Assembly (NCBI GenBank): GCA_021771635.1
Contig: JAETOQ010000002.1
Location: 1 to 64,000 of the forward strand
From: Oscillospiraceae bacterium
Lineage (GTDB): Bacteria > Bacillota > Clostridia > Oscillospirales > Oscillospiraceae
Direction of reading: 5' to 3'
DNA length: 64,000 nt
Shown here in pieces: positions 44,410-52,572 of the stretch. The stretch's first letter is position 1, and every line of letters begins with the position of its first letter. The translations under genes and the position numbers were made by a program. A model generated the notes under the pieces. It did not search any database. It saw nothing but the letters and a program-made list of their open reading frames with translations, and had not been told where the DNA came from.

Positions 44410-45818
44410 ACCGGCTCGCCGTACAGCGCCCAGGTATTGCTGTCTGTGATCCTCACGTCGATGAACCGACCGATCAGCTCCTTGTCCCCCTTCAAACGCA
44501 CCAGGCGGTTGCCCTCCGTCCGGGAGGCCAGGGGGAAGTCGGCGTCGTCGCTCTCGCCGTCCACCAGCACCCGCACGGTCTTTCCGATATAACCGGCATG
44601 GAGCCTGGCCGACATGCCGTTCTGGACCTCCAGGAGCTTGTCGAACCACTTCTGCTTCTCCTGCCGGCTGGCCGGGTCCGGCATCTCCGCCGCTTTCGTG
44701 CCGGGGCGGGGGCTGTAAATAAAGGTGAACAGGGCGTCAAAGCCCACCTCCTCCACCAGAGACACGGTGTCCATGGCCTCCTCCTCGGTCTCCCCGGGGA
44801 AGCCGATGATGACGTCGCTGGTCAGCACCAGGCCGGGCATGACGGACTTGGCGTAGTTCACCAGCTCCAGATACTGCTCCCGGGTGTACCGCCGGTTCAT
44901 CTCCTTCAAAACCCGGTCGTTGCCGGACTGGAAGGGAAGGTGGAGCTGCTTTGCCACGTGACCGCACCGGGCCATGGTGTCAAAGAGCTTTTTGGTGGCG
45001 TCCTTGGGGTGGCTGGACATGAAGCGGATCAGATACTCGCCGGGGATTTGGTCAATGTCCGAGAGCAGGTCCGCGAAGTCATAGCCCAGTCCCAGGTCGT
45101 TTCCGTAGGAGTTCACGTTCTGGCCAAGGAGGGTAATGTCCTTGTACCCCGCCTCCACCAGCTCCCGGACCTCCGCCAGAACGGCCTGGGGGGCCCGGCT
45201 CCGCTCCCGGCCCCGGACGTAGGGCACAATGCAGTAGGAGCAGAAATTGTTGCACCCGTACATGATGGAGACCCAGGCTTTCACGCCCTTCTCCCGCACC
45301 ACGGGGATGCCCTCGGCAATGGTGCCGTGCTCGTCATCCACGGCGAACACCCTCTTGCGCTTCTCATAGACCTGCCAGAGAAGCTCCGGGAACCTCCACA
45401 GGGCATGGGGGCCGAACACCAGGTCCACATGGCGGTAGGACTCTTTCACCCGGCGGCTCACCCGCTCCTCCTGGGCCATGCAGCCGCAGAGGCAGATGAC
45501 CTGCTCCGGGTTTTCCTTTTTGGTGTGGGTCAGGGCGCCCAGGTTGCCGAACACCCGCTGCTCCGCGTGCTCCCGGACAGCGCAGGTGTTCAGGATCACC
45601 AGGTCCGCCTCCCCGGGCTCCTCCGTAAAGGTGAAGCCGCAGTCCCGCAGCATCCCCATCAGCTTCTGGCCGTCCGCCACGTTCTGCTGGCAGCCAAAGG
45701 TGTCCACACAGGCCACGGGATGGGCCTGACGGTCCGCGAACATGGCTCTGATCCTCGCCTCAAAGTCCCGCTGGCGGGCAAGGTCCGCCTCTGGGACCAG
45801 TACGTTTTTGCGTTCCAA
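44406..45818 (-). CDS. miaB: tRNA-2-methylthio-N6-dimethylallyladenosine synthase, 470 aa
   Basis: A radical-SAM methylthiotransferase. The N-terminal UPF0004 domain has Cys ligands in TFGCQQNVADG, NTCAVREHA and CLCGCMAQ. The radical-SAM cluster is CNNFCSYCIVPYVRGRE, and a C-terminal TRAM domain follows. The TTG start at 45818 has GGAGG seven bases upstream; the ORF-track N-terminus upstream is unsupported. It uses the MiaA product as substrate. Confidence 0.96.
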   Translation of the reverse strand: MERKNVLVPEADLARQRDFEARIRAMFADRQAHPVACVDTFGCQQNVADGQKLMGMLRDCGFTFTEEPGEADLVILNTCAVREHAEQRVFGNLGALTHTKKENPEQVICLCGCMAQEERVSRRVKESYRHVDLVFGPHALWRFPELLWQVYEKRKRVFAVDDEHGTIAEGIPVVREKGVKAWVSIMYGCNNFCSYCIVPYVRGRERSRAPQAVLAEVRELVEAGYKDITLLGQNVNSYGNDLGLGYDFADLLSDIDQIPGEYLIRFMSSHPKDATKKLFDTMARCGHVAKQLHLPFQSGNDRVLKEMNRRYTREQYLELVNYAKSVMPGLVLTSDVIIGFPGETEEEAMDTVSLVEEVGFDALFTFIYSPRPGTKAAEMPDPASRQEKQKWFDKLLEVQNGMSARLHAGYIGKTVRVLVDGESDDADFPLASRTEGNRLVRLKGDKELIGRFIDVRITDSNTWALYGEPV

Positions 45819-45896
45819 AGCAGTTCCTCCGAATACAGATACTTTAACTGAAGTATCATACCATGAAACCGGGAAAAGCACAACAAAAAAGTGAAA

Positions 45897-45918
45897 AGCG
45901 GCGCCATGCGGCGCCGCT
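45897..45918 (-). terminator. Terminator of the HPr-like gene
   Basis: AGCGGCGCC / GGCGCCGCT stem followed on the minus strand by TTTTCACTTTTTTG. Confidence 0.85.
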
Positions 45919-45933
45919 CTTCCTTTCGGGCTC

Positions 45934-46155
45934 TTATTTCATTTTAGAAACCAGCTTGCCGAAAGAGATGGGATTCACATCATCCTCGGCAACCACGTGG
46001 GCCTTCTTGCCCACCAGCGCCAGCAGCCCCAGCAAAGACCGCGCGTCCAGCATCACGGTGTCGGTGCTTACCCAGACCTCGTAGGGCGCCTCACAGGCCA
46101 GCTGGTTGATCTTCTCCGCCTGCTCCTTGCTCTTAATATCGATCTCTCGAACCAT
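45934..46155 (-). CDS. HPr-like phosphocarrier-fold protein lacking the phospho-His, 73 aa
   Basis: HPr fold with VMLDARSLLGLLALVGKKAHVVAE in the helix-2 region. Where HPr carries GLHARPA, this protein has EQAEKINQLA, with no His. It cannot be a normal PTS phosphocarrier and may be a regulatory or structural relative. ATG 46155 follows AAGGAGG. Monocistronic with its own terminator. Confidence 0.75.
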   Translation of the reverse strand: MVREIDIKSKEQAEKINQLACEAPYEVWVSTDTVMLDARSLLGLLALVGKKAHVVAEDDVNPISFGKLVSKMK

Positions 46156-46355
46156 GCTCGGTTCCTCCTTACTACAAAGATTTTGGAGTCCCGCCCCTCG
46201 CGGGATCGTCAACATATTAACAGCCTCTTTCGGCATCGTCAACAATATAAATTGCCATATTTGTGTTAAGTAATCGATTGCTTTATGTGTATTTTGCACA
46301 TTTTAAACGCTTTCATTTCTGGCGATGTCAAAAAAGGGAGAGCCTTGGCTCTCCC

Positions 46356-47273
46356 TCAGCGTCGGTTCGACAGCTTTTGAAGCTGTGCCTGAAATTCCTC
46401 CGGCAGTCCGCAGCGCAGTTCCACCACCTCCCCGGTGCGGGGGTGGAGGAACCGCAGTCCCACCGCGTGGAGACACTGGCCCCGCAGGCCGGGGACAGGC
46501 TTTTTGGCACCGTAGACGGTATCTCCCAGGATGGGGTGGCCGATGTGGGCCATGTGGACACGAATCTGGTGGGTGCGGCCGGTCTCCAGGCGGCACTGCA
46601 CATGGGTGAAGCCGGGAAACCGGGCCAGGACGGTCCAGTGGGTGACGGCGGACCGGCCGCCGGACACCACCGCCATCCGCTTCCGGTCCGTCGGATGGCG
46701 GCCGATGGGGGCGTCCACGGTGCCGGAGTCCTCCCGCAGGTTCCCCACCACGATGCACTCATAGACACGGGCCAGGGTGTGGTCCTGGAGCTGGGCCGCC
46801 AGACGCTGGTGGGCGAAGTCGTTCTTCGCCGCGATGATGAGGCCGGAGGTGTCCCGGTCGATGCGGTGGACGATGCCGGGCCGCAGCTCCCCGCCGATGC
46901 CGGAGAGAGAGCTGCCGCAGTGATACAGCAGGGCGTTCACCAGGGTGCCGTCCGGATGGCCGGGGGCCGGGTGGACCACCAGCCCCTTGGGCTTGTTCAC
47001 CACGATCACGTCATCGTCCTCATACACCACATCCAGGGGAATATCCTGGGGCGCCACATCCACCGGCTCCGGGTCCGGCAGACAGACCTCCAGCGTCTCG
47101 TCTCCCGCCAGCTTGTAATTCTTTGCCAGGGCCTTTCCGGCGCAGGTGATCCGCCCCTCCTCCAGCAGGCGCGCCGCGGCGGAGCGGGTAAGGTCCTCCA
47201 GGTTCGCCGCCAGCCAGGCGTCCACCCGGGCACCGGCGTCCTCCTTATTCGGTTGGAGCGTCAGGATCTCCAT
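46356..47273 (-). CDS. RluD-type 23S rRNA pseudouridine synthase, 305 aa
   Basis: N-terminal S4 domain (RVDAWLAANLEDLTRSAAARLLEEG) and catalytic domain with the Asp in HRIDRDTSGLIIAAK. Other motifs are VNKPKGLVVHP and GRTHQIRVHMAHIGHPILGD. It matches RluA/RluD proteins that modify 23S rRNA. Start 47273 is used; the gene overlaps the lspA 3' end by 29 nt, the usual lspA-rluD pairing. Confidence 0.92.
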   Translation of the reverse strand: MEILTLQPNKEDAGARVDAWLAANLEDLTRSAAARLLEEGRITCAGKALAKNYKLAGDETLEVCLPDPEPVDVAPQDIPLDVVYEDDDVIVVNKPKGLVVHPAPGHPDGTLVNALLYHCGSSLSGIGGELRPGIVHRIDRDTSGLIIAAKNDFAHQRLAAQLQDHTLARVYECIVVGNLREDSGTVDAPIGRHPTDRKRMAVVSGGRSAVTHWTVLARFPGFTHVQCRLETGRTHQIRVHMAHIGHPILGDTVYGAKKPVPGLRGQCLHAVGLRFLHPRTGEVVELRCGLPEEFQAQLQKLSNRR

Positions 47274-47745
47274 GATCTTTTCCCCTTTTGTCGTACTTTT
47301 CATAGAGGAACAGGTAGTAGACCGCCCCCAGCACACAGCCGCAGACCACGCAGATGTCCGCCACATTGAACACGGGATAGTTCATAAACTGAAAGTCGAA
47401 CATGTCCACCACATAGCCCAGGCGGGCCCGGTCAATGATGTTGCCCAGGCCGCCGGAGAGGATCAGGAAGCAGGCGCAGAGGCCCAGGGGATGGCGGACG
47501 ATCCGCCGGACCAGGACGAACAGCACCGCCAGGACGATGCAGCCGGTGACGGCCAGCAGCAGCCACCGCATCCCGGAAAAGCTGGACCATGCGGCGCCGT
47601 AGTTGTGGACGGTCCGCAGCTGGACCAGGCCCGGCAGGAGGGGCATGGTCTCCCCCAGAGGCAGATGGACGGTGATCCAGTGCTTGACCCACTGGTCCAA
47701 TGTCAGCAATATCAGGGCCAGGGCGGTAAAAATGGCATACAGCAT
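47245..47745 (-). CDS. lspA: Signal peptidase II, 166 aa
   Basis: Cleaves prolipoprotein signal peptides in the membrane. Four helices; the catalytic aspartates lie in GGLGNIIDRARLGYVVDMFDF and FNVADICV. The ribosome binding site is GAGGAG. It would process lipoproteins such as the ThiY-like protein encoded here. Confidence 0.96.
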   Translation of the reverse strand: MLYAIFTALALILLTLDQWVKHWITVHLPLGETMPLLPGLVQLRTVHNYGAAWSSFSGMRWLLLAVTGCIVLAVLFVLVRRIVRHPLGLCACFLILSGGLGNIIDRARLGYVVDMFDFQFMNYPVFNVADICVVCGCVLGAVYYLFLYEKYDKRGKDHGDPDAPTE

Positions 47746-47927
47746 GGGCGGCTCTCCTCAAATTCCGATTTCCTGACCAGTTTACACGCTTTGCCCGGGA
47801 ATTGCAACAGAAGATCAGCCTGGAATCCGCCCGCGCTGACGCTTATTTCATTTCAGGCGGCGGACACTGTCCCTACCCCGGCTGAAGCTCCGGTGGGGAC
47901 GCACCCCCGCCTGCCCGAATTACGAAG

Positions 47928-47959
47928 GAAAGCCCGAAAGCTGACGCTTCCGGGCTTTT
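47928..47959. repeat. Direct repeat unit 1 (hairpin)
   Basis: A 32-nt unit that starts GAAAGCCCGAAAGCTGACG and ends CTTCCGGGCTTTT. It is an imperfect hairpin, identical to the unit at 48079. Confidence 0.75.
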
Positions 47960-48078
47960 CAGAACTTTTTAAAAGTTCTGAAATCTGTTGATTTGAATGG
48001 CGCAGGGCACCCTTCCTGGGTTCCCCGCGCACACCCCTCCTTCCCGTTTTCCTGCTTTTCCGAGTTTATCGACAGCCT

Positions 48079-48110
48079 GAAAGCCCGAAAGCTGACGCTT
48101 CCGGGCTTTT
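48079..48110. repeat. Direct repeat unit 2 (hairpin)
   Basis: Exact copy of the unit at 47928, 151 nt further on, followed by GCGCGTTTTTTC on the plus strand. Confidence 0.75.
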
Positions 48111-48156
48111 GCGCGTTTTTTCAGATTCTCAGAATTCGGGCAATGTTGCTCTGCTG

Positions 48157-48264
48157 GGGCCCCCGCGCGAACCCAGCGAAGCGGATCGCGTGGGGAAGCG
48201 GCAGAGCAAGGGAGCGGAATGAGGAATACCCATCAGGGTGTTCCGAGTGAAGCGGACTTTGCGA
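48157..48264 (-). repeat. Structured 3' element overlapping the end of ileS
   Basis: On the minus strand TCGCAAAGTCCGCT, 34 variable nt forming a hairpin, CGCTCCCTTGCTC, about 19 nt, then CCGCTTCGCTGGG. The same three blocks with the same first spacing follow rpsO (57092-57193). The first 32 nt are translated as the last residues of IleS. Confidence 0.65.
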
Positions 48265-50995
48265 TGACGCTGGCGCAGCGGGGGCACAGGTCGTCCTTGC
48301 CGGACTGGGTGCTGTGCTTCCAGCAGCGGGGGCACTTGGCGCCGGCGGCGTTCTCCACGGAGACGGAGAGCTCGCCGCCCACCGTCAGCTCCACCTGGGA
48401 GACGATCAGAATGTCCGCCAGGGCATCGGCGTCCATCTCCGACAGGAAAGCATCCTCCGCGGGGACGGTCAGCCGGACCTTGGCCTCCAGGGCTTTGCCG
48501 ATCTTCTTCTCGGCACGGGCGGCCTCCAGCACGCCGTTGACAGTATCCCGCACAGCGATGATCCGGTCCCATTTTGCCATGGCGGCATCATCCAGGGCAT
48601 AGCTGGCAAAGGGCTTGTTCATCTCGTTGAACACCACGTTCCGGGCGTCGTCGCGGTCGCGGTGGGGCATGGCCAGCCAGATCTCGTCGCAGGTGAAGCA
48701 CAGGATGGGGGCCATGATCTTGGTCATGGTGTCCAGGATCAGGAACAGGGCGGTCTGGGCGCTGCGGCGCTTGGCGCCGTCCTTCTCCTCGCAGTACAGG
48801 CGGTCCTTGATGATGTCTAGATAGAAGTTGGACAGCTCCACCACGCAGAAGTCGTTGACCGCGTGGGTGACAGCGTTGAACTCATAGTCATTGTACGCCT
48901 GCTCGCACTTTTCGATGAGGGCGTTCAGGCGGGTGACGGCCCAGAGGTCCAGCTCCTCCATCTGGTCGGCGGGCACCAGATGGTCGGCGTCGAAGCCGTC
49001 CAGGTTGCCCAGGCAGTACCGGGCGGTGTTGCGGAACTTCAGGTAGTTCTGGGAGAGCTGCTTGAAGATGGCGTCGGAGCAGCGCATGTCGGCGTGGTAG
49101 TCGGCGCTGGCGGCCCACAGGCGCAGCAGGTCCGCACCGTACTTGTTGAAGACCTCGTAGGGGTCCACGCCGTTGCCCAAGGACTTGTGCATGGCCTTGC
49201 CCTCGCCGTCCACGGTCCAGCCGTGGGTGATGCACTCCTTGAAGGGGGCGCCGTTGCCGAAGGCGCCCACGGCGGTCAGCAGAGAGGACTGGAACCAGCC
49301 GCGATACTGGTCCAGGCCCTCCATATACACGGTGGCGGGCCAGAAGCCCTGATCCCGCTTCATGGAGGCGAAGTGGGTGGAGCCGGAGTCGAACCAGCCG
49401 TCCAGGGTGTCCTCCTCCTTGGTAAAGCCGTGGCTCGCGCCGCAGTGGGGGCAGGTAAAGCCGGCGGGCAGGATCTCCTCCGCCTCCTTGGCGAACCAGG
49501 CGTTGGAACCCTCCGCCTCAAACAGGGCGGAGATGGCGGAGATGGTCTCATCGGTGACGACGGGCTTGCCGCAGTCCTTGCAGTACACCACGGGGATGGG
49601 CAGGCCCCAGCGGCGCTGGCGGCTGATGCACCAGTCGGTGCGCTCCCGGATCATGGACTTCATGCGGTCGATGCCCCAGCCGGGCACCCAGCGCACGTCG
49701 TCACAGGCGGCGCAGGCCTCGTCCTTAAAAGCGTCCACGGAGCAGAACCACTGGGGAGTGGCCCGGAAGATGATGGGATTCTTGCAGCGCCAGCAGTGGG
49801 GATAGCTGTGGACGATGTCCTCGGAGGCGAACAGGGCGCCGCTCTCCTTCATGTCCGCCAGGATGACGGGGTTACTCTCATCGGTCTTCATGCCGGCGTA
49901 CTTGCCGGCGTAATCGGTGTGGCGGCCCTGGTCATCCACGGGCACCACCATGTCCATGCCGTAGCGCTTGCAGGTCTGGTAGTCGTCCGCGCCGAAGCCG
50001 GGGGCGGTGTGGACGCAGCCAGTACCGGAGTCCATGGTGACGTAGTCCGCCAGCACCAGACGGGAGGTCTTGGGCAGGAAGGGATGGTCCGCCAGCATGT
50101 TCTCGAAGAAGGAGCCGGGATGGGTCTCCACGATCTCATAGCTCTCAAAGCCGCCGATGCCCATGACCTTCTCCGTCAGGGCCTCCGCCATGATATAGAC
50201 CTCGCCGTTGGGGGCCTTTACCAGAGCGTAGGACTCGTCGGGATGCAGGGCGATAGCCAGGTTGCCGGGCAGAGTCCAGATGGTGGTGGTCCAGATCACG
50301 AAGAAGAGCTTGCTGTGGTCAAATGCCGCCAGCTTGCCCTGGTCATCGTGCATGGGGAACTTCACATAGACAGTGGTGCAGGGGTCATCCTGGTACTCGA
50401 TCTCGGCCTCGGCCAGGGCGGTCTCGTCGTGAGGGCACCAGTACACGGGCTTGAGGCCCTTGTAGATATAGCCCTTCTTGTACATCTCGCCGAACACCTT
50501 GACCTCCTCGGCCTCAAAGCCGGGGTTCATGGTCAGGTAGGGGTGCTCCCAGTCGCCGATGACGCCCATCCGCTGGAAGCCCTCGCTCTGGACATCCACA
50601 TAGTGCTGGGCGAACTCATGGCAGGCGGAGCGGAAATCGGGCACGCTCATCTCCTTGCGGTTGAGCTTGTTCTGCTTGATGATGGCGGACTCGATGGGCA
50701 TGCCGTGGTTGTCCCAGCCGGGGATATAGGGGGTGTAGTAGCCCCGCATGGCATAGGACCGGGTGATGAAGTCCTTGATGGACTTGTTCAGGGCGTGGCC
50801 CATGTGCAGCGCGCCGTTGGAGAACGGAGGGCCGTCGTGGAGATTGAACAGGGGCTTGCCCTCGTTCTTCTTCAGCAGCTCGTGGTAGACGTCGATCTTC
50901 TTCCACCGCTCCAGCATCTCCGGCTCCCGCTTGGGCAGGCCCGCCCGCATGGGGAAGTCGGTCTTCGGCAGATTGATGGTTTTGTTGTAGTCCAT
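48233..50995 (-). CDS. ileS: Isoleucyl-tRNA synthetase, 920 aa
   Basis: A class I synthetase charging tRNA-Ile. HIGH motif HMGHALN, editing domain centre, KMSKS equivalent KAMHKSLGN, and a C-terminal zinc finger CPRCW...CPRC. Length fits the bacterial zinc-containing form. The terminal KSASLGTP after the zinc finger is encoded by a repeat element, not by ancestral coding sequence. It lies downstream of a small zinc-ribbon gene and an Ile-type T-box. Confidence 0.97.
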   Translation of the reverse strand: MDYNKTINLPKTDFPMRAGLPKREPEMLERWKKIDVYHELLKKNEGKPLFNLHDGPPFSNGALHMGHALNKSIKDFITRSYAMRGYYTPYIPGWDNHGMPIESAIIKQNKLNRKEMSVPDFRSACHEFAQHYVDVQSEGFQRMGVIGDWEHPYLTMNPGFEAEEVKVFGEMYKKGYIYKGLKPVYWCPHDETALAEAEIEYQDDPCTTVYVKFPMHDDQGKLAAFDHSKLFFVIWTTTIWTLPGNLAIALHPDESYALVKAPNGEVYIMAEALTEKVMGIGGFESYEIVETHPGSFFENMLADHPFLPKTSRLVLADYVTMDSGTGCVHTAPGFGADDYQTCKRYGMDMVVPVDDQGRHTDYAGKYAGMKTDESNPVILADMKESGALFASEDIVHSYPHCWRCKNPIIFRATPQWFCSVDAFKDEACAACDDVRWVPGWGIDRMKSMIRERTDWCISRQRRWGLPIPVVYCKDCGKPVVTDETISAISALFEAEGSNAWFAKEAEEILPAGFTCPHCGASHGFTKEEDTLDGWFDSGSTHFASMKRDQGFWPATVYMEGLDQYRGWFQSSLLTAVGAFGNGAPFKECITHGWTVDGEGKAMHKSLGNGVDPYEVFNKYGADLLRLWAASADYHADMRCSDAIFKQLSQNYLKFRNTARYCLGNLDGFDADHLVPADQMEELDLWAVTRLNALIEKCEQAYNDYEFNAVTHAVNDFCVVELSNFYLDIIKDRLYCEEKDGAKRRSAQTALFLILDTMTKIMAPILCFTCDEIWLAMPHRDRDDARNVVFNEMNKPFASYALDDAAMAKWDRIIAVRDTVNGVLEAARAEKKIGKALEAKVRLTVPAEDAFLSEMDADALADILIVSQVELTVGGELSVSVENAAGAKCPRCWKHSTQSGKDDLCPRCASVIAKSASLGTP

Positions 50996-51022
50996 GTCTA
51001 ACTCTCCTTTATGATATTTCGA

Positions 51023-51226
51023 TCACTTAATGATGGTTTGGCAGTCCCGGCAGAGGTATGCCGCAGTCTGATTTTTCCTTGTGAGCATTGCGGCAGGTTG
51101 CAGCAAAACGTCCTGGCTGGCGGGAATCGCCGTAAAACTTCGCTGTTCCGTTGTCCATAAAACCGGCCTGCCACCGGCTGTCAGCCAACCAGCTTCCATC
51201 TCTTTTCCACAATTGGGGCACTTCAT
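51023..51226 (-). CDS. Small zinc-ribbon protein (DUF6487-like), 67 aa
   Basis: Two CxxC knuckles: MKCPNCGKEME at the start and CRDC near the end. The start at 51226 follows GAGGAGG. It lies between the T-box terminator and ileS, so it should be controlled by uncharged tRNA-Ile. Function unknown; the DUF6487 name is tentative. Confidence 0.65.
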   Translation of the reverse strand: MKCPNCGKEMEAGWLTAGGRPVLWTTEQRSFTAIPASQDVLLQPAAMLTRKNQTAAYLCRDCQTIIK

Positions 51227-51243
51227 GCGGCAACCTCCTCGCA

Positions 51244-51286
51244 AAGAAAAAACGCCCTGTCTCCTGTTCAAGAGACAAAGCGTTTG
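51244..51286 (-). terminator. T-box attenuator terminator
   Basis: On the minus strand AACGCTTTGTCTC / GAGACAGGGCGTT stem followed by TTTTCTTT, right after the antiterminator box. Confidence 0.85.
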
Positions 51287-51667
51287 GTAAAACACTCTGC
51301 GATACCACTCTCGGTTGCCGTGGCCTCACGGACACGACCGCTCACCGCCTGCTGTCACAGGCCGACGGAATAACGCCCGTCACACGTCCACGCTTACTGA
51401 TACGCATACTTTCTGAAAATAAAATGTTTTCAGAAAGGCCGCCGCGCTTCACGCGTCGGCGCGTCTCACAAGAATCCAAGGCGCCGTTAGCGCTAGAAAA
51501 TCAGACACAGCCTGATTTTCATGGATTCTAATGTCGCGTCGTCTTTCAGCAGGAAGCTCCAAGGTGATTTTCATCCTCCACCCCTCTCCGCCTCGCACCA
51601 AACGGCGGCTCTCTTTGCAGGGATTAAAAGGTTACTCGTCCTTATCCACGCCAAAATGTTCAATTAC
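51287..51667 (-). ncRNA. T-box leader, isoleucine type
   Basis: Minus strand: stem I elements AAAGAGAG and GGTGCGAG, an AATCACC specifier region (ATC, Ile, at 51568-51566) and the T-box sequence GAGAGTGGTATCGCAGAG that pairs with uncharged tRNA. It is followed by a terminator and controls the zinc-ribbon gene and ileS. Confidence 0.88.
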
Positions 51668-51673
51668 CGAATC

Positions 51674-51701
51674 ATCATATCACGTTTTAGCGGTTTGTCA
51701 A
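51674..51701 (-). promoter_or_regulatory. Promoter of the T-box/ileS transcript
   Basis: Minus strand TTGACA, 16 bp, TATGAT. Confidence 0.75.
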
Positions 51702-51751
51702 CCGGTTTTGATGAAATTTTCCCCGGAGCCGCCGGGCCCCCGCTCCCGCTG

Positions 51752-51919
51752 TCACTGATAGCGATACCGCTGGGCCGTGTACCGGTCGATGCAGGATTGA
51801 AACAGCTCATAGCTGCGGAATTCCATCAGCTGCCCGCCCTCCACCTCGTGGAAGGAGACCACGCGGCGCTCCGTGTCCACCCAGATCCGCCAGACCGGCT
51901 CCTGCTTTTGCTGCGCCAC
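51752..51919 (-). CDS. Small protein, paralogue of 52299-52469, 55 aa
   Basis: Not in the ORF track. GTG start with GGGGGGTGATC upstream. The sequence contains VWRIWVDTERRVVSFHEVEG, EFRSYELFQSC and ends YRYQ. About two-thirds of the core residues are shared with the paralogue on the other side of the XRE gene. The family is unrecognised; the charged, beta-like W.WVDT.RR.VSFHE pattern suggests a small soluble fold. Confidence 0.75.
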   Translation of the reverse strand: MAQQKQEPVWRIWVDTERRVVSFHEVEGGQLMEFRSYELFQSCIDRYTAQRYRYQ

Positions 51920-51958
51920 CGCTGATCACCCCCCGCTCTCCGGCTGTCTTTTCTCCCC

Positions 51959-51983
51959 ATTTTATGCGATTACCGCATAAAAT
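51959..51983. promoter_or_regulatory. Operator candidate 1 for the XRE gene at 52049
   Basis: Perfect palindrome ATTTTATGCG-ATTAC-CGCATAAAAT in the gap between the small gene and the XRE gene. Confidence 0.65.
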
Positions 51984-51986
51984 GCA

Positions 51987-52005
51987 ATATGCATTTTTTG
52001 CATAT
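51987..52005. promoter_or_regulatory. Operator candidate 2 for the XRE gene at 52049
   Basis: ATATGCA-TTTTT-TGCATAT, sharing the ATGC/GCAT core with the larger palindrome beside it. Confidence 0.55.
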
Positions 52006-52048
52006 CCTAGAATAACAGCGTAATCGGCAACGGAAGGAGCGGATGGCC

Positions 52049-52264
52049 ATGTATCAGCGTCTGCGGGACCTGCGTGAGGACCGGGACCTGCCCCAGCGGC
52101 TGCTGGCGGAGCTGCTCCACGTCTCCCAGGCCACTTATTCCCGATATGAGAGCGGCTCGCTGGACATCCCCAGCGCGGCGCTGATCGCCCTGGCCCGGTT
52201 TTATGAGACCCGCATCGACTACCTGCTGGGCCTGACCGATGACCCGACTCCCTACCGCAGATAA
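52049..52264 (+). CDS. XRE-family HTH regulator, 71 aa
   Basis: A Cro/C1 domain (LREDRDLPQRLLAELLHVSQATYSRYESG). ATG 52049 is preferred: AAGGAG is nine bases upstream, against three for 52043. It is flanked by two small paralogous genes on the opposite strand and preceded by two palindromes. Its overall form matches the regulator at 196. Probable local autoregulator. Confidence 0.85.
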   Translation: MYQRLRDLREDRDLPQRLLAELLHVSQATYSRYESGSLDIPSAALIALARFYETRIDYLLGLTDDPTPYRR

Positions 52265-52291
52265 AAAGGACCGCCGTCGGCGGTCCTTTTT
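52263..52291. terminator. Bidirectional terminator
   Basis: AAAAAGGACCGCC / GGCGGTCCTTTTT with loop GTC, between the XRE gene and the convergent small gene. Confidence 0.9.
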
Positions 52292-52298
52292 CGTGCTT

Positions 52299-52469
52299 TT
52301 ATTGATACCGGTACTGCATCCCCGTGTACTGGTCCACACAGCTCAGAAACAGCTCCCGGCTGCGGAACTCCAGTAATTGACAGCCCTCCTCTTCATGGAA
52401 GGACACAATGCGCCGGCGGGTATCCACCCACACGCGCCACAGATCTTCGTTCACTCTTGTTTTCTCCAC
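52299..52469 (-). CDS. Small protein, paralogue of 51752-51919, 56 aa
   Basis: Not in the ORF track. GTG start after AAAGGAG. Contains LWRVWVDTRRRIVSFHEEEG, EFRSRELFLSC and the same YRYQ ending. Conservation of W, VDT, RR, VSFHE, QL, EFRS and SC between the two copies supports real coding. Confidence 0.75.
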   Translation of the reverse strand: MEKTRVNEDLWRVWVDTRRRIVSFHEEEGCQLLEFRSRELFLSCVDQYTGMQYRYQ

Positions 52470-52572
52470 AGAGAACGGCTCCTTTCACACAGCTTTTGAT
52501 AATAAGACGATCGACGGGGGCGTTTTGTTTCACTTTTTTTGAAAATTTTTTAAAAATTTTTCCATACGGCCG

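Larger units (their letters stand above)
47746..48232. other. Non-coding region between ileS and lspA with repeats
   Basis: About 490 nt with no credible gene. It contains two identical 32-nt terminator-like units (47928-47959, 48079-48110), a perfect 21-nt palindrome (CAGAACTTTT/AAAAGTTCTG, 47960-47980), and the structured 3' element that overlaps the end of ileS. Confidence 0.6.

Noticed and set aside
48130-48160. CAGAGCAACATT shared between the ileS 3' region and the vestigial lepA start
   Set aside because: Only 12 identical bases with a loose continuation. Likely chance, so not counted as another lepA remnant.
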